Shown here: piece by piece, positions 50,361-63,507 of the stretch
Layout of the letters: each line of letters opens with the position of its first letter
Position numbering within the stretch: the first letter of the stretch is position 1
From: Chaunax sp. Z400
Taxonomy: Eukaryota > Chordata > Actinopteri > Lophiiformes > Chaunacidae
DNA: 64,000 nucleotides
Direction of reading: 5' to 3'
Assembly (NCBI GenBank): GCA_037577475.1
Contig: CM075184.1
Span: forward strand, 823,501-887,500
Program-made: the position numbers and the translations under genes
Notes under the pieces: model-generated
What the model was told of the DNA's origin: nothing
Seen by the model: only the letters and a program-made list of their open reading frames with translations
Database searches by the model: none

Positions 50361-51170
50361 CCCGAGTCTCTACGACCTTCCGTTTCCGAGATACACACAT
50401 TCACTATAGGCGAACCAAAGCCCATTCACTTCAATGGGAAAATAAACTTGAGTATAACTCGGGAACGGAAGGTCGTAGAGACTCGGGACCCTGATCCGTC
50501 GGACATAATTCGTGGTCCCTGAACACGCCAGACTTCTCCCCGAGTCTCTACGACCTTCCGTTCCCGAGATACAAACATTCCAAAAATCACCAAAAATACA
50601 TGTCATATCTCGGGAACCGTAAGTCGTAGAGACTCGGTTTACCTGCTGGCGTTCTTGGAGACCCCATAAAACCATTGAAAGAGCTTATCCCCGAGTCTCT
50701 ACGACCTTCCGTTCCCGAGATACAGACATTCAAAATACGCTCCTACTGGACATGTCATATCTCGGGAAAGGAAGGTCGCACAGACTCGGGAGAAAGACTG
50801 GTGTTCTCAGAGACCACATAAACCCCTAGACGGACGTTGGTCCCGAGTCTCTACGACCTTCCGTTTCCGAGATACACACATTCACTATAGGCGAACCAAA
50901 GCCCATTCACTTCAATGGGAAAATAAACTTGAGTATAACTCGGGAAAGGAAGGTCGCACAGACTCGGGACAAAGACTGGTGTTCTCAGAGACCACATAAA
51001 CCCCTAGACGGACGTTGGTCCCGAGTCTCTACGACCTTCCGTTCCCGAGATACAAACATTCCAAAAATCACCAAAAATACATGTCATATCTCGGGAACCG
51101 TAAGTCGTAGGGACTCGGTTTACCTGCTGGCGTTCTTGGAGACCCCATAAAACCATTGAAAGAGCTTATC
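48765..51170 (+). repeat. Right domain block 2: S-P-Q-S-P-S-Q-S-P-S-P-Q-S-H-Q
   Basis: Fifteen units, 2406 bp. ACTATGGAGCTTG, the right-domain form of the P right spacer, first appears in the unit at 49398. Confidence 0.93.
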
Positions 51171-51291
51171 CCCGAGTCTCTACGACCTTCCGTTCAAAAG
51201 TTACCAACCCGGGAAGGGCCCCGATTGAGTTTTTATCCCCTTAACCTAACCTAACCCTAACCCTAACCCTAACCCCTAACCCACATTTGTC
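51171..51291 (+). repeat. T unit 13
   Basis: Telomeric tract at 51242-51282. It has a private CCCGGGAAGGGCCCC and the CACATTTG ending, and is preceded by H-Q. Confidence 0.95.
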
Positions 51292-52254
51292 CGCTAGTCT
51301 CTACGACCTTCCGTTCCCGAGATACAGACATTCAAAATACGCCCCTACTGGACATGTCATATCTCGGGAAAGGAAGGTCGCACAGACTCGGGACAAAGAC
51401 TGGTGTTCTCAGAGACCACATAAACCCCTAGACGGACGTTGGTCCCGAGTCTCTACGACCTTCCGTTTCCGAGATACACACATTCACTATAGTCGAACCA
51501 AACCCCATTCACTTCAATGGGAAAATAAACTTGAGTATAACTCGGGAACGGAAGGTCGTAGAGACTCGGGACCCTGATCCGTCGGACATAATTCGTGGTC
51601 CCTGAACACGCCAGACTTCTCCCCGAGTCTCTACGACCTTCCGTTCCCGAGATACAAACATTCCAAAAATCACCAAAAATACATGTCATATCTCGGGAAC
51701 CGTAAGTCGTAGAGACTCGGTTTACCTGCTGGCGTTCTTGGAGACCCCATAAAACCATTGAAAGAGCTTATCCCCGAGTCTCTACGACCTTCCGTTCCCG
51801 AGATACAGCCATTCAAAATACGCCCCTACTGGACATGTCATATCTCGGGAAAGGAAGGTCGCACAGACTCGGGACAAAGACTGGTGTTCTCAGAGACCAC
51901 ATAAACCCCTAGACGGACGTTGGTCCCGAGTCTCTACGACCTTCCGTTTCCGAGATACACACATTCACTATAGGCGAACCAAAGCCCATTCACTTCAATG
52001 GGAAAATAAACTTGAGTATAACTCGGGAACAGAAGGTCGTAGAGACTCGGGACCCTGATCCGTCGGACATAATTCGTGGTCTCTGAACACGCCAGACTTC
52101 TCCCCGAGTCTCTACGACCTTCCGTTCCCGAGATACAGACATTCAAAATACGCCCCTACTGGACATGTCATATCTCGGGAAAGGAAGGTCGCACAGACTC
52201 GGGACAAAGACTGGTGTTCTCAGAGACCACATAAACCCCTAGACGGACGTTGGT

Positions 52255-53520
52255 CCCGAGTCTCTACGACCTTCCGTTTCCGAGATACACACATTCACTA
52301 TAGGCGAACCAAAGCCCATTCACTTCAATGGGAAAATAAACTTGAGTATAACTCGGGAACGGAAGGTCGTAGAGACTATGGAGCTTGATCCGTCGGACAT
52401 AATTCGTGGTCTCTGAACACGCCAGACTTCTCCCCGAGTCTCTACGACCTTCCGTTCCCGAGATACAGACATTCAAAATACGCCCCTACTGGACATGTCA
52501 TATCTTGGGAAAGGAAGGTCGCACAGACTCGGGACAAAGACTGGTGTTCTCAGAGACCACACAAACCCCTAGACGGACGTTGGTCCCGAGTCTCTACGAC
52601 CTTTCGTTCCCGAGATACAAACATTCCAAAAATCACCAAAAATACATGTCATATCTCGGGAACCGTAAGTCGTAGAGACTCGGTTTACCTGCTGGCGTTC
52701 TTGGAGACCCCATAAAACCAGTGAAAGAGCTTATCCCCGAGTCTCTACGACCTTCCGTTCCCGAGATACAGACATTCAAAATGCGCCCCTACTGGACATG
52801 TCATTTCTCGGGAAAGAAAGGTCGCACAGACTCGGGACAAAGACTGGTGTTCTCAGAGACCACATAAACCCCTAGACGGACGTTGGTCCCGAGTCTCTAC
52901 GACCTTCCGTTTCCGAGATACACACATTCACTATAGGCGAACCAAAGCCCATTCACTTCAATGGGAAAATAAACTTGAGTATAACTCGGGAACGGAAGGT
53001 CGTAGAGACTATGGAGCTTGATCCGTCGGACATAATTCGTGGTCTCTGAACACGCCAGACTTCTCCCCGAGTCTCTACGACCTTCCGTTCCCGAGATACA
53101 GACATTCAAAATACGCCCCTACTGGACATGTCATATCTTGGGAAAGGAAGGTCGCACAGACTCGGGACAAAGACTGGTGTTCTCAGAGACCACACAAACC
53201 CCTAGACGGACGTTGGTCCCGAGTCTCTACGACCTTTCGTTCCCGAGATACAAACATTCCAAAAATCACCAAAAATACATGTCATATCTCGGGAACCGTA
53301 AGTCGTAGAGACTCGGTTTACCTGCTGGCGTTCTTGGAGACCCCATAAAACCAGTGAAAGAGCTTATCCCCGAGTCTCTACGACCTTCCGTTCCCGAGAT
53401 ACAGACATTCAAAATGCGCCCCTACTGGACATGTCATTTCTCGGGAAAGAAAGGTCGCACAGACTCGGGACAAAGACTGGTGTTCTCAGAGACCACATAA
53501 ACCCCTAGACGGACGTTGGT
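52255..53520 (+). repeat. Two tandem copies of a 633-bp repeat (P-S-Q-S)
   Basis: Copies at 52255-52887 and 52888-53520. They share GAGCTTGATC, CACACAAACC and GGGAAAGAAAGG in the same positions. By eye I saw no difference between them. Confidence 0.92.
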
Positions 53521-56104
53521 CCCGAGTCTCTACGACCTTCCGTTTCCGAGATACACACATTCACTATAGGCGAACCAAAGCCCATTCACTTCAATGGGAA
53601 AATAAACTTGAGTATAACTCGGGAACGGAAGGTCGTAGAGACTCGGGACCCTGATCCGTCGGACATAATTCGTGGTCCCTGAACACGCCAGACTTCTCCC
53701 CGAGTCTCTACGACCTTCCGTTCCCGAGATACAAACATTCCAAAAATCACCAAAAATACATGTCATATCTCGGGAACCGTAAGTCGTAGAGACTCGGTTT
53801 ACCTGCTGGCGTTCTTGGAGACCCCATAAAACCATTGAAAGAGCTTATCCCCGAGTCTCTACGACCTTCCGTTCCCGAGATACAGACATTCAAAATACGC
53901 TCCTACTGGACATGTCATATCTCGGGAAAGGAAGGTCGCACAGACTCGGGAGAAAGACTGGTGTTCTCAGAGACCACATAAACCCCTAGACGGACGTTGG
54001 TCCCGAGGCTCTACGACCTTCCGTTTCCGAGATACACACATTCACTATAGGCGAACCAAAGCCCATTCACTTCAATGGGAAAATAAACTTGAGTATAACT
54101 CGGGAAAGGAAGGTCGCACAGACTCGGGACAAAGACTGGTGTTCTCAGAGACCACATAAACCCCTAGACGGACGTTGGTCCCGAGTCTCTACGACCTTCC
54201 GTTCCCGAGATACAAACATTCCAAAAATCACCAAAAATACATGTCATATCTCGGGAACCGTAAGTCGTAGGGACTCGGTTTACCTGCTGGCGTTCTTGGA
54301 GACCCCATAAAACCATTGAAAGAGCTTATCCCCGAGTCTCTACGACCTTCCGTTCCCGAGATACAGACATTCAAAATACGCCCCTACTGGACATGTCATA
54401 TCTCGGGAAAGGAAGGTCGCACAGACTCGGGACAAAGACTGGTGTTCTCAGAGACCACATAAACCCCTAGACGGACGTTGGTCCCGAGTCTCTACGACCT
54501 TCCGTTTCCGAGATACACACATTCACTATAGGCGAACCAAAGCCCATTCACTTCAATGGGAAAATAAACTTGAGTATAACTCGGGAACGGAAGGTCGTAG
54601 AGACTATGGAGCCTGATCCGTCGGACATAATTCGTGGTCTCTGAACACGCCAGACTTCTCCCCGAGTCTCTACGACCTTCCGTTCCCGAGATACAGACAT
54701 TCAAAATACGCCCCTACTGGACATGTCATATCTTGGGAAAGGAAGGTCGCACAGACTCGGGACAAAGACTGGTGTTCTCAGAGACCACACAAACCCCTAG
54801 ACGGACGTTGGTCCCGAGTCTCTACGACCTTCCGTTTCCGAGATACACACATTCACTATAGGCGAACCAAAGCCCATTCACTTCAATGGGAAAATAAACT
54901 TGAGTATAACTCGGGAACGGAAGGTCGTAGAGACTCGGGACCCTGATCCGTCGGACATAATTCGTGGTCCCTGAACACGCCAGACTTCTCCCCGAGTCTC
55001 TACGACCTTCCGTTCCCGAGATACAAACATTCCAAAAATCACCAAAAATACATGTCATATCTCGGGAACCGTAAGTCGTAGAGACTCGGTTTACCTGCTG
55101 GCGTTCTTGGAGACCCCATAAAACCATTGAAAGAGCTTATCCCCGAGTCTCTACGACCTTCCGTTCCCGAGATACAGACATTCAAAATACGCTCCTACTG
55201 GACATGTCATATCTCGGGAAAGGAAGGTCGCACAGACTCGGGAGAAAGACTGGTGTTCTCAGAGACCACATAAACCCCTAGACGGACGTTGGTCCCGAGG
55301 CTCTACGACCTTCCGTTTCCGAGATACACACATTCACTATAGGCGAACCAAAGCCCATTCACTTCAATGGGAAAATAAACTTGAGTATAACTCGGGAAAG
55401 GAAGGTCGCACAGACTCGGGACAAAGACTGGTGTTCTCAGAGACCACATAAACCCCTAGACGGACGTTGGTCCCGAGTCTCTACGACCTTCCGTTCCCGA
55501 GATACAAACATTCCAAAAATCACCAAAAATACATGTCATATCTCGGGAACCGTAAGTCGTAGGGACTCGGTTTACCTGCTGGCGTTCTTGGAGACCCCAT
55601 AAAACCATTGAAAGAGCTTATCCCCGAGTCTCTACGACCTTCCGTTCCCGAGATACAGACATTCAAAATACGCCCCTACTGGACATGTCATATCTCGGGA
55701 AAGGAAGGTCGCACAGACTCGGGACAAAGACTGGTGTTCTCAGAGACCACATAAACCCCTAGACGGACGTTGGTCCCGAGTCTCTACGACCTTCCGTTTC
55801 CGAGATACACACATTCACTATAGGCGAACCAAAGCCCATTCACTTCAATGGGAAAATAAACTTGAGTATAACTCGGGAACGGAAGGTCGTAGAGACTATG
55901 GAGCCTGATCCGTCGGACATAATTCGTGGTCTCTGAACACGCCAGACTTCTCCCCGAGTCTCTACGACCTTCCGTTCCCGAGATACAGACATTCAAAATA
56001 CGCCCCTACTGGACATGTCATATCTTGGGAAAGGAAGGTCGCACAGACTCGGGACAAAGACTGGTGTTCTCAGAGACCACACAAACCCCTAGACGGACGT
56101 TGGT
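53521..56104 (+). repeat. Two tandem copies of a 1292-bp repeat (P-Q-S-H-Q-S-P-S)
   Basis: Copies at 53521-54812 and 54813-56104. Both have CCCGAGGCTCTAC in the F-box of the H unit, found nowhere else in the window, so the copies are recent. Confidence 0.92.
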
Positions 56105-56888
56105 CCCGAGTCTCTACGACCTTTCGTTCCCGAGATACAAACATTCCAAAAATCACCAAAAATACATGTCATATCTCGGGAACCGTAAGTCGTAGAGACT
56201 CGGTTTACCTGCTGGCGTTCTTGGAGACCCCATAAAACCAGTGAAAGAGCTTATCCCCGAGTCTCTACGACCTTCCGTTCCCGAGATACAGACATTCAAA
56301 ATGCGCCCCTACTGGACATGTCATTTCTCGGGAAAGAAAGGTCGCACAGACTCGGGACAAAGACTGGTGTTCTCAGAGACCACATAAACCCCTAGACGGA
56401 CGTTGGTCCCGAGTCTCTACGACCTTCCGTTTCCGAGATACACACATTCACTATAGGCGAACCAAAGCCCATTCACTTCAATGGGAAAATAAACTTGAGT
56501 ATAACTCGGGAACGGAAGGTCGTAGAGACTCGGGACCCTGATCCGTCGGACATAATTCGTGGTCCCTGAACACGCCAGACTTCTCCCCGAGTCTCTACGA
56601 CCTTCCGTTCCCGAGATACAAACATTCCAAAAATCACCAAAAATACATGTCATATCTCGGGAACCGTAAGTCGTAGAGACTCGGTTTACCTGCTGGCGTT
56701 CTTGGAGACCCCATAAAACCATTGAAAGAGCTTATCCCCGAGTCTCTACGACCTTCCGTTCCCGAGATACAGACATTCAAAATACGCTCCTACTGGACAT
56801 GTCATATCTCGGGAAAGGAAGGTCGCACAGACTCGGGAGAAAGACTGGTGTTCTCAGAGACCACATAAACCCCTAGACGGACGTTGGT

Positions 56889-58934
56889 CCCGAGTCTCTA
56901 CGACCTTCCGTTTCCGAGATACACACATTCACTATAGGCGAACCAAAGCCCATTCACTTCAATGGGAAAATAAACTTGAGTATAACTCGGGAAAGGAAGG
57001 TCGCACAGACTCGGGACAAAGACTGGTGTTCTCAGAGACCACATAAACCCCTAGACGGACGTTGGTCCCGAGTCTCTACGACCTTCCGTTCCCGAGATAC
57101 AAACATTCCAAAAATCACCAAAAATACATGTCATATCTCGGGAACCGTAAGTCGTAGGGACTCGGTTTACCTGCTGGCGTTCTTGGAGACCCCATAAAAC
57201 CATTGAAAGAGCTTATCCCCGAGTCTCTACGACCTTCCGTTCAAAAGTTACCAACCCGGGTAGGGCCCCGATTGAGTTTTTATCCCCTTAACCTAACCTA
57301 ACCCTAACCCTAACCCTAACCCCTAACCCACATTTGTCCGCTAGTCTCTACGACCTTCCGTTCCCGAGATACAGACATTCAAAATACGCCCCTACTGGAC
57401 ATGTCATATCTCGGGAAAGGAAGGTCGCACAGACTCGGGACAAAGACTGGTGTTCTCAGAGACCACATAAACCCCTAGACGGACGTTGGTCCCGAGTCTC
57501 TACGACCTTCCGTTTCAGAGATACACACATTCACAATAGGCGAACCAAACCCCATTCACTTCAATGGGAAAATAAACTTGAGTATAACTCGGGAACGGAA
57601 GGTCGTAGAGACTCGGGACCCCGATCCGTCGGACATAATTCGTGGTCCCTGAACACGCCAGACTTCTCCCCGAGTCTCTACGACCTTCCGTTCCCGAGAT
57701 ACAAACATTCCAAAAATCACCAAAAATACATGTCATATCTCGGGAACCGTAAGTCGTAGAGACTCGGTTTACCTGCTGGCGTTCTTGGAGACTCCATAAA
57801 ACCATTGAAAGAGCTTATCCCCGAGTCTCTACGACCTTCCGTTCCCGAGATACAGACATTCAAAATACGCCCCTACTGGACATGTCATATCTCGGGAAAG
57901 GAAGGTCGCACAGACTCGGGACAAAGACTGGTGTTCTCAGAGACCACATAAACCCCTAGACGGACGTTGGTCCCGAGTCTCTACGACCTTCCGTTTCCGA
58001 GATACACACATTCACTATAGGCGAACCAAAGCCCATTCACTTCAATGGGAAAATAAACTTGAGTATAACTCGGGAACGGAAGGTCGTAGAGACTATGGAG
58101 CTTGATCCGTCGGACATAATTCGTGGTCTCTGAACACGCCAGACTTCTCCCCGAGTCTCTACGACCTTCCGTTCCCGAGATACAGACATTCAAAATACGC
58201 CCCTACTGGACATGTCATATCTTGGGAAAGGAAGGTCGCACAGACTCGGGACAAAGACTGGTGTTCTCAGAGACCACATAAACCCCTAGACGGACGTTGG
58301 TCCCGAGTCTCTACGACCTTCCGTTCCCGAGATACAAACATTCCAAAAATCACCAAAAATACATGTCATATCTCGGGAACCGTAAGTCGTAGAGACTCGG
58401 TTTACCTGCTGGCGTTCTTGGAGACTCCATAAAACCATTGAAAGAGCTTATCCCCGAGTCTCTACGACCTTCCGTTCCCGAGATACAGACATTCAAAATA
58501 CGCCCCTACTGGACATGTCATATCTCGGGAAAGGAAGGTCGCACAGACTCGGGACAAAGACTGGTGTTCTCAGAGACCACATAAACCCCTAGACGGACGT
58601 TGGTCCCGAGTCTCTACGACCTTCCGTTTCCGAGATACACACATTCACTATAGGCGAACCAAAGCCCATTCACTTCAATGGGAAAATAAACTTGAGTATA
58701 ACTCGGGAACGGAAGGTCGTAGAGACTGTGGAGCTTGATCCGTCGGACATAATTCGTGGTCTCTGAACACGCCAGACTTCTCCCCGAGTCTCTACGACCT
58801 TCCGTTCCCGAGATACAGACATTCAAAATACGCCCCTACTGGACTTGTCATATCTTGGGAAAGGAAGGTCGCACAGACTCGGGACAAAGACTGGTGTTCT
58901 CAGAGACCACATAAACCCCTAGACGGACGTTGGT
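56889..58934 (+). repeat. 2046-bp T-containing repeat, copy 2
   Basis: Same 13 units as 48315-50360 at offset 8574. It is distinguished by GGGACCCCGATCC and GACTGTGGAGC. Confidence 0.92.
57218..57338 (+). repeat. T unit 14
   Basis: Telomeric tract at 57289-57329. TAGGG allele with CACATTTG ending, preceded by H-Q. Confidence 0.95.
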
Positions 58935-60074
58935 CCCGAGTCTCTACGACCTTCCGTTTCCGAGATACACACATTCACTATAGGCGAACCAAAGCCCATT
59001 CACTTCAATGGGAAAATAAACTTGAGTATAACTCGGGAACGGAAGGTCGTAGAGACTATGGAGCTTGATCCGTCGGACATAATTCGTGGTCTCTGAACAC
59101 GCCAGACTTCTCCCCGAGTCTCTACGACCTTCCGTTCCCGAGATACAGACATTCAAAATACGCCCCTACTGGACATGTCATATCTTGGGAAAGGAAGGTC
59201 GCACAGACTCGGGACAAAGACTGGTGTTCTCAGAGACCACATAAACCCCTAGACGGACGTTGGTCCCGAGTCTCTACGACCTTCCGTTTCCGAGATACAC
59301 ACATTCACTATAGGCGAACCAAAGCCCATTCACTTCAATGGGAAAATAAACTTGAGTATAACTCGGGAACGGAAGGTCGTAGAGACTCGGGACCCTGATC
59401 CGTCGGACATAATTCGTGGTCCCTGAACACGCCAGACTTCTCCCCGAGTCTCTACGACCTTCCGTTCCCGAGATACAAACATTCCAAAAATCACCAAAAA
59501 TACATGTCATATCTCGGGAACCGTAAGTCGTAGAGACTCGGTTTACCTGCTGGCGTTCTTGGAGACTCCATAAAACCATTGAAAGAGCTTATCCCCGAGT
59601 CTCTACGACCTTCCGTTTCAGAGATACACACATTCACTATAGGCGAACCAAAGCCCATTCACTTCAATGGGAAAATAAACTTGAGTATAACTCGGGAACG
59701 GAAGGTCGTAGAGACTCGGGACCCTGATCCGTCGGACATAATTCGTGGTCTCTGAACACGCCAGACTTCTCCCCGAGTCTCTACGACCTTCCGTTCCCGA
59801 GATACAGACATTCAAAATACGCCCCTACTGGACATGTCATATCTTGGGAAAGGAAGGTCGCACAGACTCGGGACAAAGACTGGTGTTCTCAGAGACCACA
59901 TAAACCCCTAGACGGACGTTGGTCCCGAGTCTCTACGACCTTTCGTTCGCGAGATACAAACATTCCAAAAATCACCAAAAATACATGTCATATCTCGGGA
60001 ACCGTAAGTCGTAGGGACTCGGTTTACCTGCTGGCGTTCTTGGAGACCCCATAAAACCATTGAAAGAGCTTATC
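57339..60074 (+). repeat. Right domain block 4: 17 units between T14 and T15
   Basis: Order: S-P-Q-S-P-S-Q-S-P-S-P-S-P-Q-P-S-Q, 2736 bp. It includes the second rare Q-P junction (59594). Private changes are GGGACCCCGATCC (57491 unit), GACTGTGGAGCTTG (58605 unit) and GGACTTGTC (58783 unit). Confidence 0.93.
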
Positions 60075-60980
60075 CCCGAGTCTCTACGACCTTCCGTTCA
60101 AAAGTTACCAACCCGGGTACGGCCCCGATTGAGTTTTTATCCCCTTAACCTAACCTAACCCTAACCCTAACCCTAACCCCTAACCCACACTTGTCCGCTA
60201 GTCTCTACGACCTTCCGTTCCCGAGATACAGACATTCAAAATACGCCCCTACTGGACATGTCATATCTCGGGAAAGGAAGGTCGCACAGACTCGGGACAA
60301 AGACTGGTGTTCTCAGAGACCACATAAACCCCTAGACGGACGTTGGTCCTGAGTCTCTACGACCTTCCGTTTCCGAGATACACACATTCACTATAGGCGA
60401 ACCAAAGCCCATTCACTTCAATGGGAAAATAAACTTGAGTATAACTCGGGAACGGAAGGTCGTAGAGACTATGGAGCCTGATCCGTCGGACATAATTCGT
60501 GGTCTCTGAACACGCCAGACTTCTCCCCGAGTCTCTACGACCTTCCGTTCCCGAGATACAGACATTCAAAATACGCCCCTACTGGACATGTCATATCTTG
60601 GGAAAGGAAGGTCGCACAGACTCGGGACAAAGACTGGTGTTCTCAGAGACCACATAAACCCCTAGACGGACGTTGGTCCCGAGTCTCTACGACCTTTCGT
60701 TCCCGAGATACAAACATTCCAAAAATCACCAAAAATACATGTCATATCTCGGGAACCGTAAGTCGTAGAGACTCGGTTTACCTGCTGGCGTTCTTGGAGA
60801 CCCCAAAGAACCAGTGAAAGAGCTTATCCCCGAGTCTCTACGACCTTCCGTTCCCGAGATACAGACATTCAAAATGCGCCCCTACTGGACATGTCATTTC
60901 TCGGGAAAGGAAGGTCGCACAGACTCGGGACAAAGACTGGTGTTCTCAGAGACCACATAAACCCCTAGACGGACGTTGGT
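59265..60980 (+). repeat. Long-range duplicate, copy 2 (1716 bp, with T unit 15)
   Basis: Second copy of 46599-48314. I saw only a few base differences, for example GACTATGG against GACCATGG and CCAAAGAACC against CCATAAAACC. At the downstream end a 481-bp P-Q-S run follows here but not in copy 1. Confidence 0.92.
60075..60195 (+). repeat. T unit 15
   Basis: Telomeric tract at 60146-60186. TACGG allele with CACACTTG ending, preceded by S-Q. It matches T unit 11 at offset 12,666. Confidence 0.95.
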
Positions 60981-61790
60981 CCCGAGTCTCTACGACCTTC
61001 CGTTTCCGAGATACACACATTCACTATAGGCGAACCAAAGCCCATTCACTTCAATGGGAAAATAAACTTGAGTATAACTCGGGAACGGAAGGTCGTAGAG
61101 ACTCGGGACCCTGATCCGTCGGACATAATTCGTGGTCCCTGAACACGCCAGACTTCTCCCCGAGTCTCTACGACCTTCCGTTCCCGAGATACAAACATTC
61201 CAAAAATCACCAAAAATACATGTCATATCTCGGGAACCGTAAGTCGTAGAGACTCGGTTTACCTGCTGGCGTTCTTGGAGACCCCATAAAACCATTGAAA
61301 GAGCTTATCCCCGAGTCTCTACGACCTTCCGTTCCCGAGATACAGACATTCAAAATACGCTCCTACTGGACATGTCATATCTCGGGAAAGGAAGGTCGCA
61401 CAGACTCGGGACAAAGACTGGTGTTCTCAGAGACCACATAAACCCCTAGATGGACGTTGGTCCCGAGTCTCTACGACCTTCCGTTTCCGAGATACACACA
61501 TTCACTATAGGCGAACCAAAGCCCATTCACTTCAATGGGAAAATAAACTTGAGTATAACTCGGGAAAGGAAGGTCGCACAGACTCGGGACAAAGACTGGT
61601 GTTCTCAGAGACCACATAAACCCCTAGACGGACGTTGGTCCCGAGTCTCTACGACCTTCCGTTCCCGAGATACAAACATTCCAAAAATCACCAAAAATAC
61701 ATGTCATATCTCGGGAACCGTAAGTCGTAGGGACTCGGTTTACCTGCTGGCGTTCTTGGAGACCCCATAAAACCATTGAAAGAGCTTATC
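60196..61790 (+). repeat. Right domain block 5: S-P-S-Q-S-P-Q-S-H-Q
   Basis: Ten units, 1595 bp. Compared with 47530-48643 it has one extra P-Q-S run (481 bp, 60981-61461). The Q unit at 60678 has GACCCCAAAGAACC for GACCCCATAAAACC. Confidence 0.93.
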
Positions 61791-63507
61791 CCCGAGTCTC
61801 TACGACCTTCCGTTCAAAAGTTACCAACCCGGGTAGGGCCCCGATTGAGTTTTTATCCCCTTAACCTAACCTAACCCTAACCCTAACCCTAACCCCTAAC
61901 CCACATTTGTCCGCTAGTCTCTACGACCTTCCGTTCCCGAGATACAGACATTCAAAATACGCCCCTACTGGACATGTCATATCTCGGGAAAGGAAGGTCG
62001 CACAGACTCGGGACAAAGACTGGTGTTCTCAGAGACCACATAAACCCCTAGACGGACGTTGGTCCCGAGTCTCTACGACCTTCCGTTTCAGAGATACACA
62101 CATTCACAATAGGCGAACCAAACCCCATTCACTTCAATGGGAAAATAAACTTGAGTATAACTCGGGAACGGAAGGTCGTAGAGACTCGGGACCCTGATCC
62201 GTCGGACATAATTCGTGGTCCCTGAACACGCCAGACTTCTCCCCGAGTCTCTACGACCTTCCGTTCCCGAGATACAAACATTCCAAAAATCACCAAAAAT
62301 ACATGTCATATCTCGGGAACCGTAAGTCGTAGAGACTCGGTTTACCTGCTGGCGTTCTTGGAGACTCCATAAAACCATTGAAAGAGCTTATCCCCGAGTC
62401 TCTACGACCTTCCGTTCCCGAGATACAGACATTCAAAATACGCCCCTACTGGACATGTCATATCTCGGGAAAGGAAGGTCGCACAGACTCGGGACAAAGA
62501 CTGGTGTTCTCAGAGACCACATAAACCCCTAGACGGACGTTGGTCCCGAGTCTCTACGACCTTCCGTTTCCGAGATACACACATTCACTATAGGCGAACC
62601 AAAGCCCATTCACTTCAATGGGAAAATAAACTTGAGTATAACTCGGGAACGGAAGGTCGTAGAGACTATGGAGCTTGATCCGTCGGACATAATTCGTGGT
62701 CTCTGAACACGCCAGACTTCTCCCCGAGTCTCTACGACCTTCCGTTCCCGAGATACAGACATTCAAAATACGCCCCTACTGGACATGTCATATCTTGGGA
62801 AAGGAAGGTCGCACAGACTCGGGACAAAGACTGGTGTTCTCAGAGACCACATAAACCCCTAGACGGACGTTGGTCCCGAGTCTCTACGACCTTCCGTTCC
62901 CGAGATACAAACATTCCAAAAATCACCAAAAATACATGTCATATCTCGGGAACCGTAAGTCGTAGAGACTCGGTTTACCTGCTGGCGTTCTTGGAGACTC
63001 CATAAAACCATTGAAAGAGCTTATCCCCGAGTCTCTACGACCTTCCGTTCCCGAGATACAGACATTCAAAATACGCCCCTACTGGACATGTCATATCTCG
63101 GGAAAGGAAGGTCGCACAGACTCGGGACAAAGACTGGTGTTCTCAGAGACCACATAAACCCCTAGACGGACGTTGGTCCCGAGTCTCTACGACCTTCCGT
63201 TTCCGAGATACACACATTCACTATAGGCGAACCAAAGCCCATTCACTTCAATGGGAAAATAAACTTGAGTATAACTCGGGAACGGAAGGTCGTAGAGACT
63301 ATGGAGCTTGATCCGTCGGACATAATTCGTGGTCTCTGAACACGCCAGACTTCTCCCCGAGTCTCTACGACCTTCCGTTCCCGAGATACAGACATTCAAA
63401 ATACGCCCCTACTGGACATGTCATATCTTGGGAAAGGAAGGTCGCACAGACTCGGGACAAAGACTGGTGTTCTCAGAGACCACATAAACCCCTAGACGGA
63501 CGTTGGT
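61462..63507 (+). repeat. 2046-bp T-containing repeat, copy 3
   Basis: Same 13 units at offset 13,147 from copy 1 and 4573 from copy 2. Confidence 0.92.
61791..61911 (+). repeat. T unit 16
   Basis: Telomeric tract at 61862-61902. TAGGG allele with CACATTTG ending, preceded by H-Q. Confidence 0.95.

Larger units (their letters stand above)
51292..57217 (+). repeat. Right domain block 3: 37 units between T13 and T14
   Basis: Order: S-P-Q-S-P-S-P-S-Q-S-P-S-Q-S-P-Q-S-H-Q-S-P-S-P-Q-S-H-Q-S-P-S-Q-S-P-Q-S-H-Q, 5926 bp. It contains two tandem higher-order repeats listed separately. Two H-Q pairs (54002 and 55294) have no T unit after them, while the last (56889) does. The S unit at 51773 has the private mark CAGCCATTC. 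Confidence 0.92.

Noticed and set aside
57334..57759. Longest open frame (141 codons, plus strand)
   Set aside because: It starts at a TTG at the end of T unit 14 and runs on only because a single change (GGACCCCGATCC for GGACCCTGATCC) removes the usual TGA stop in this copy.
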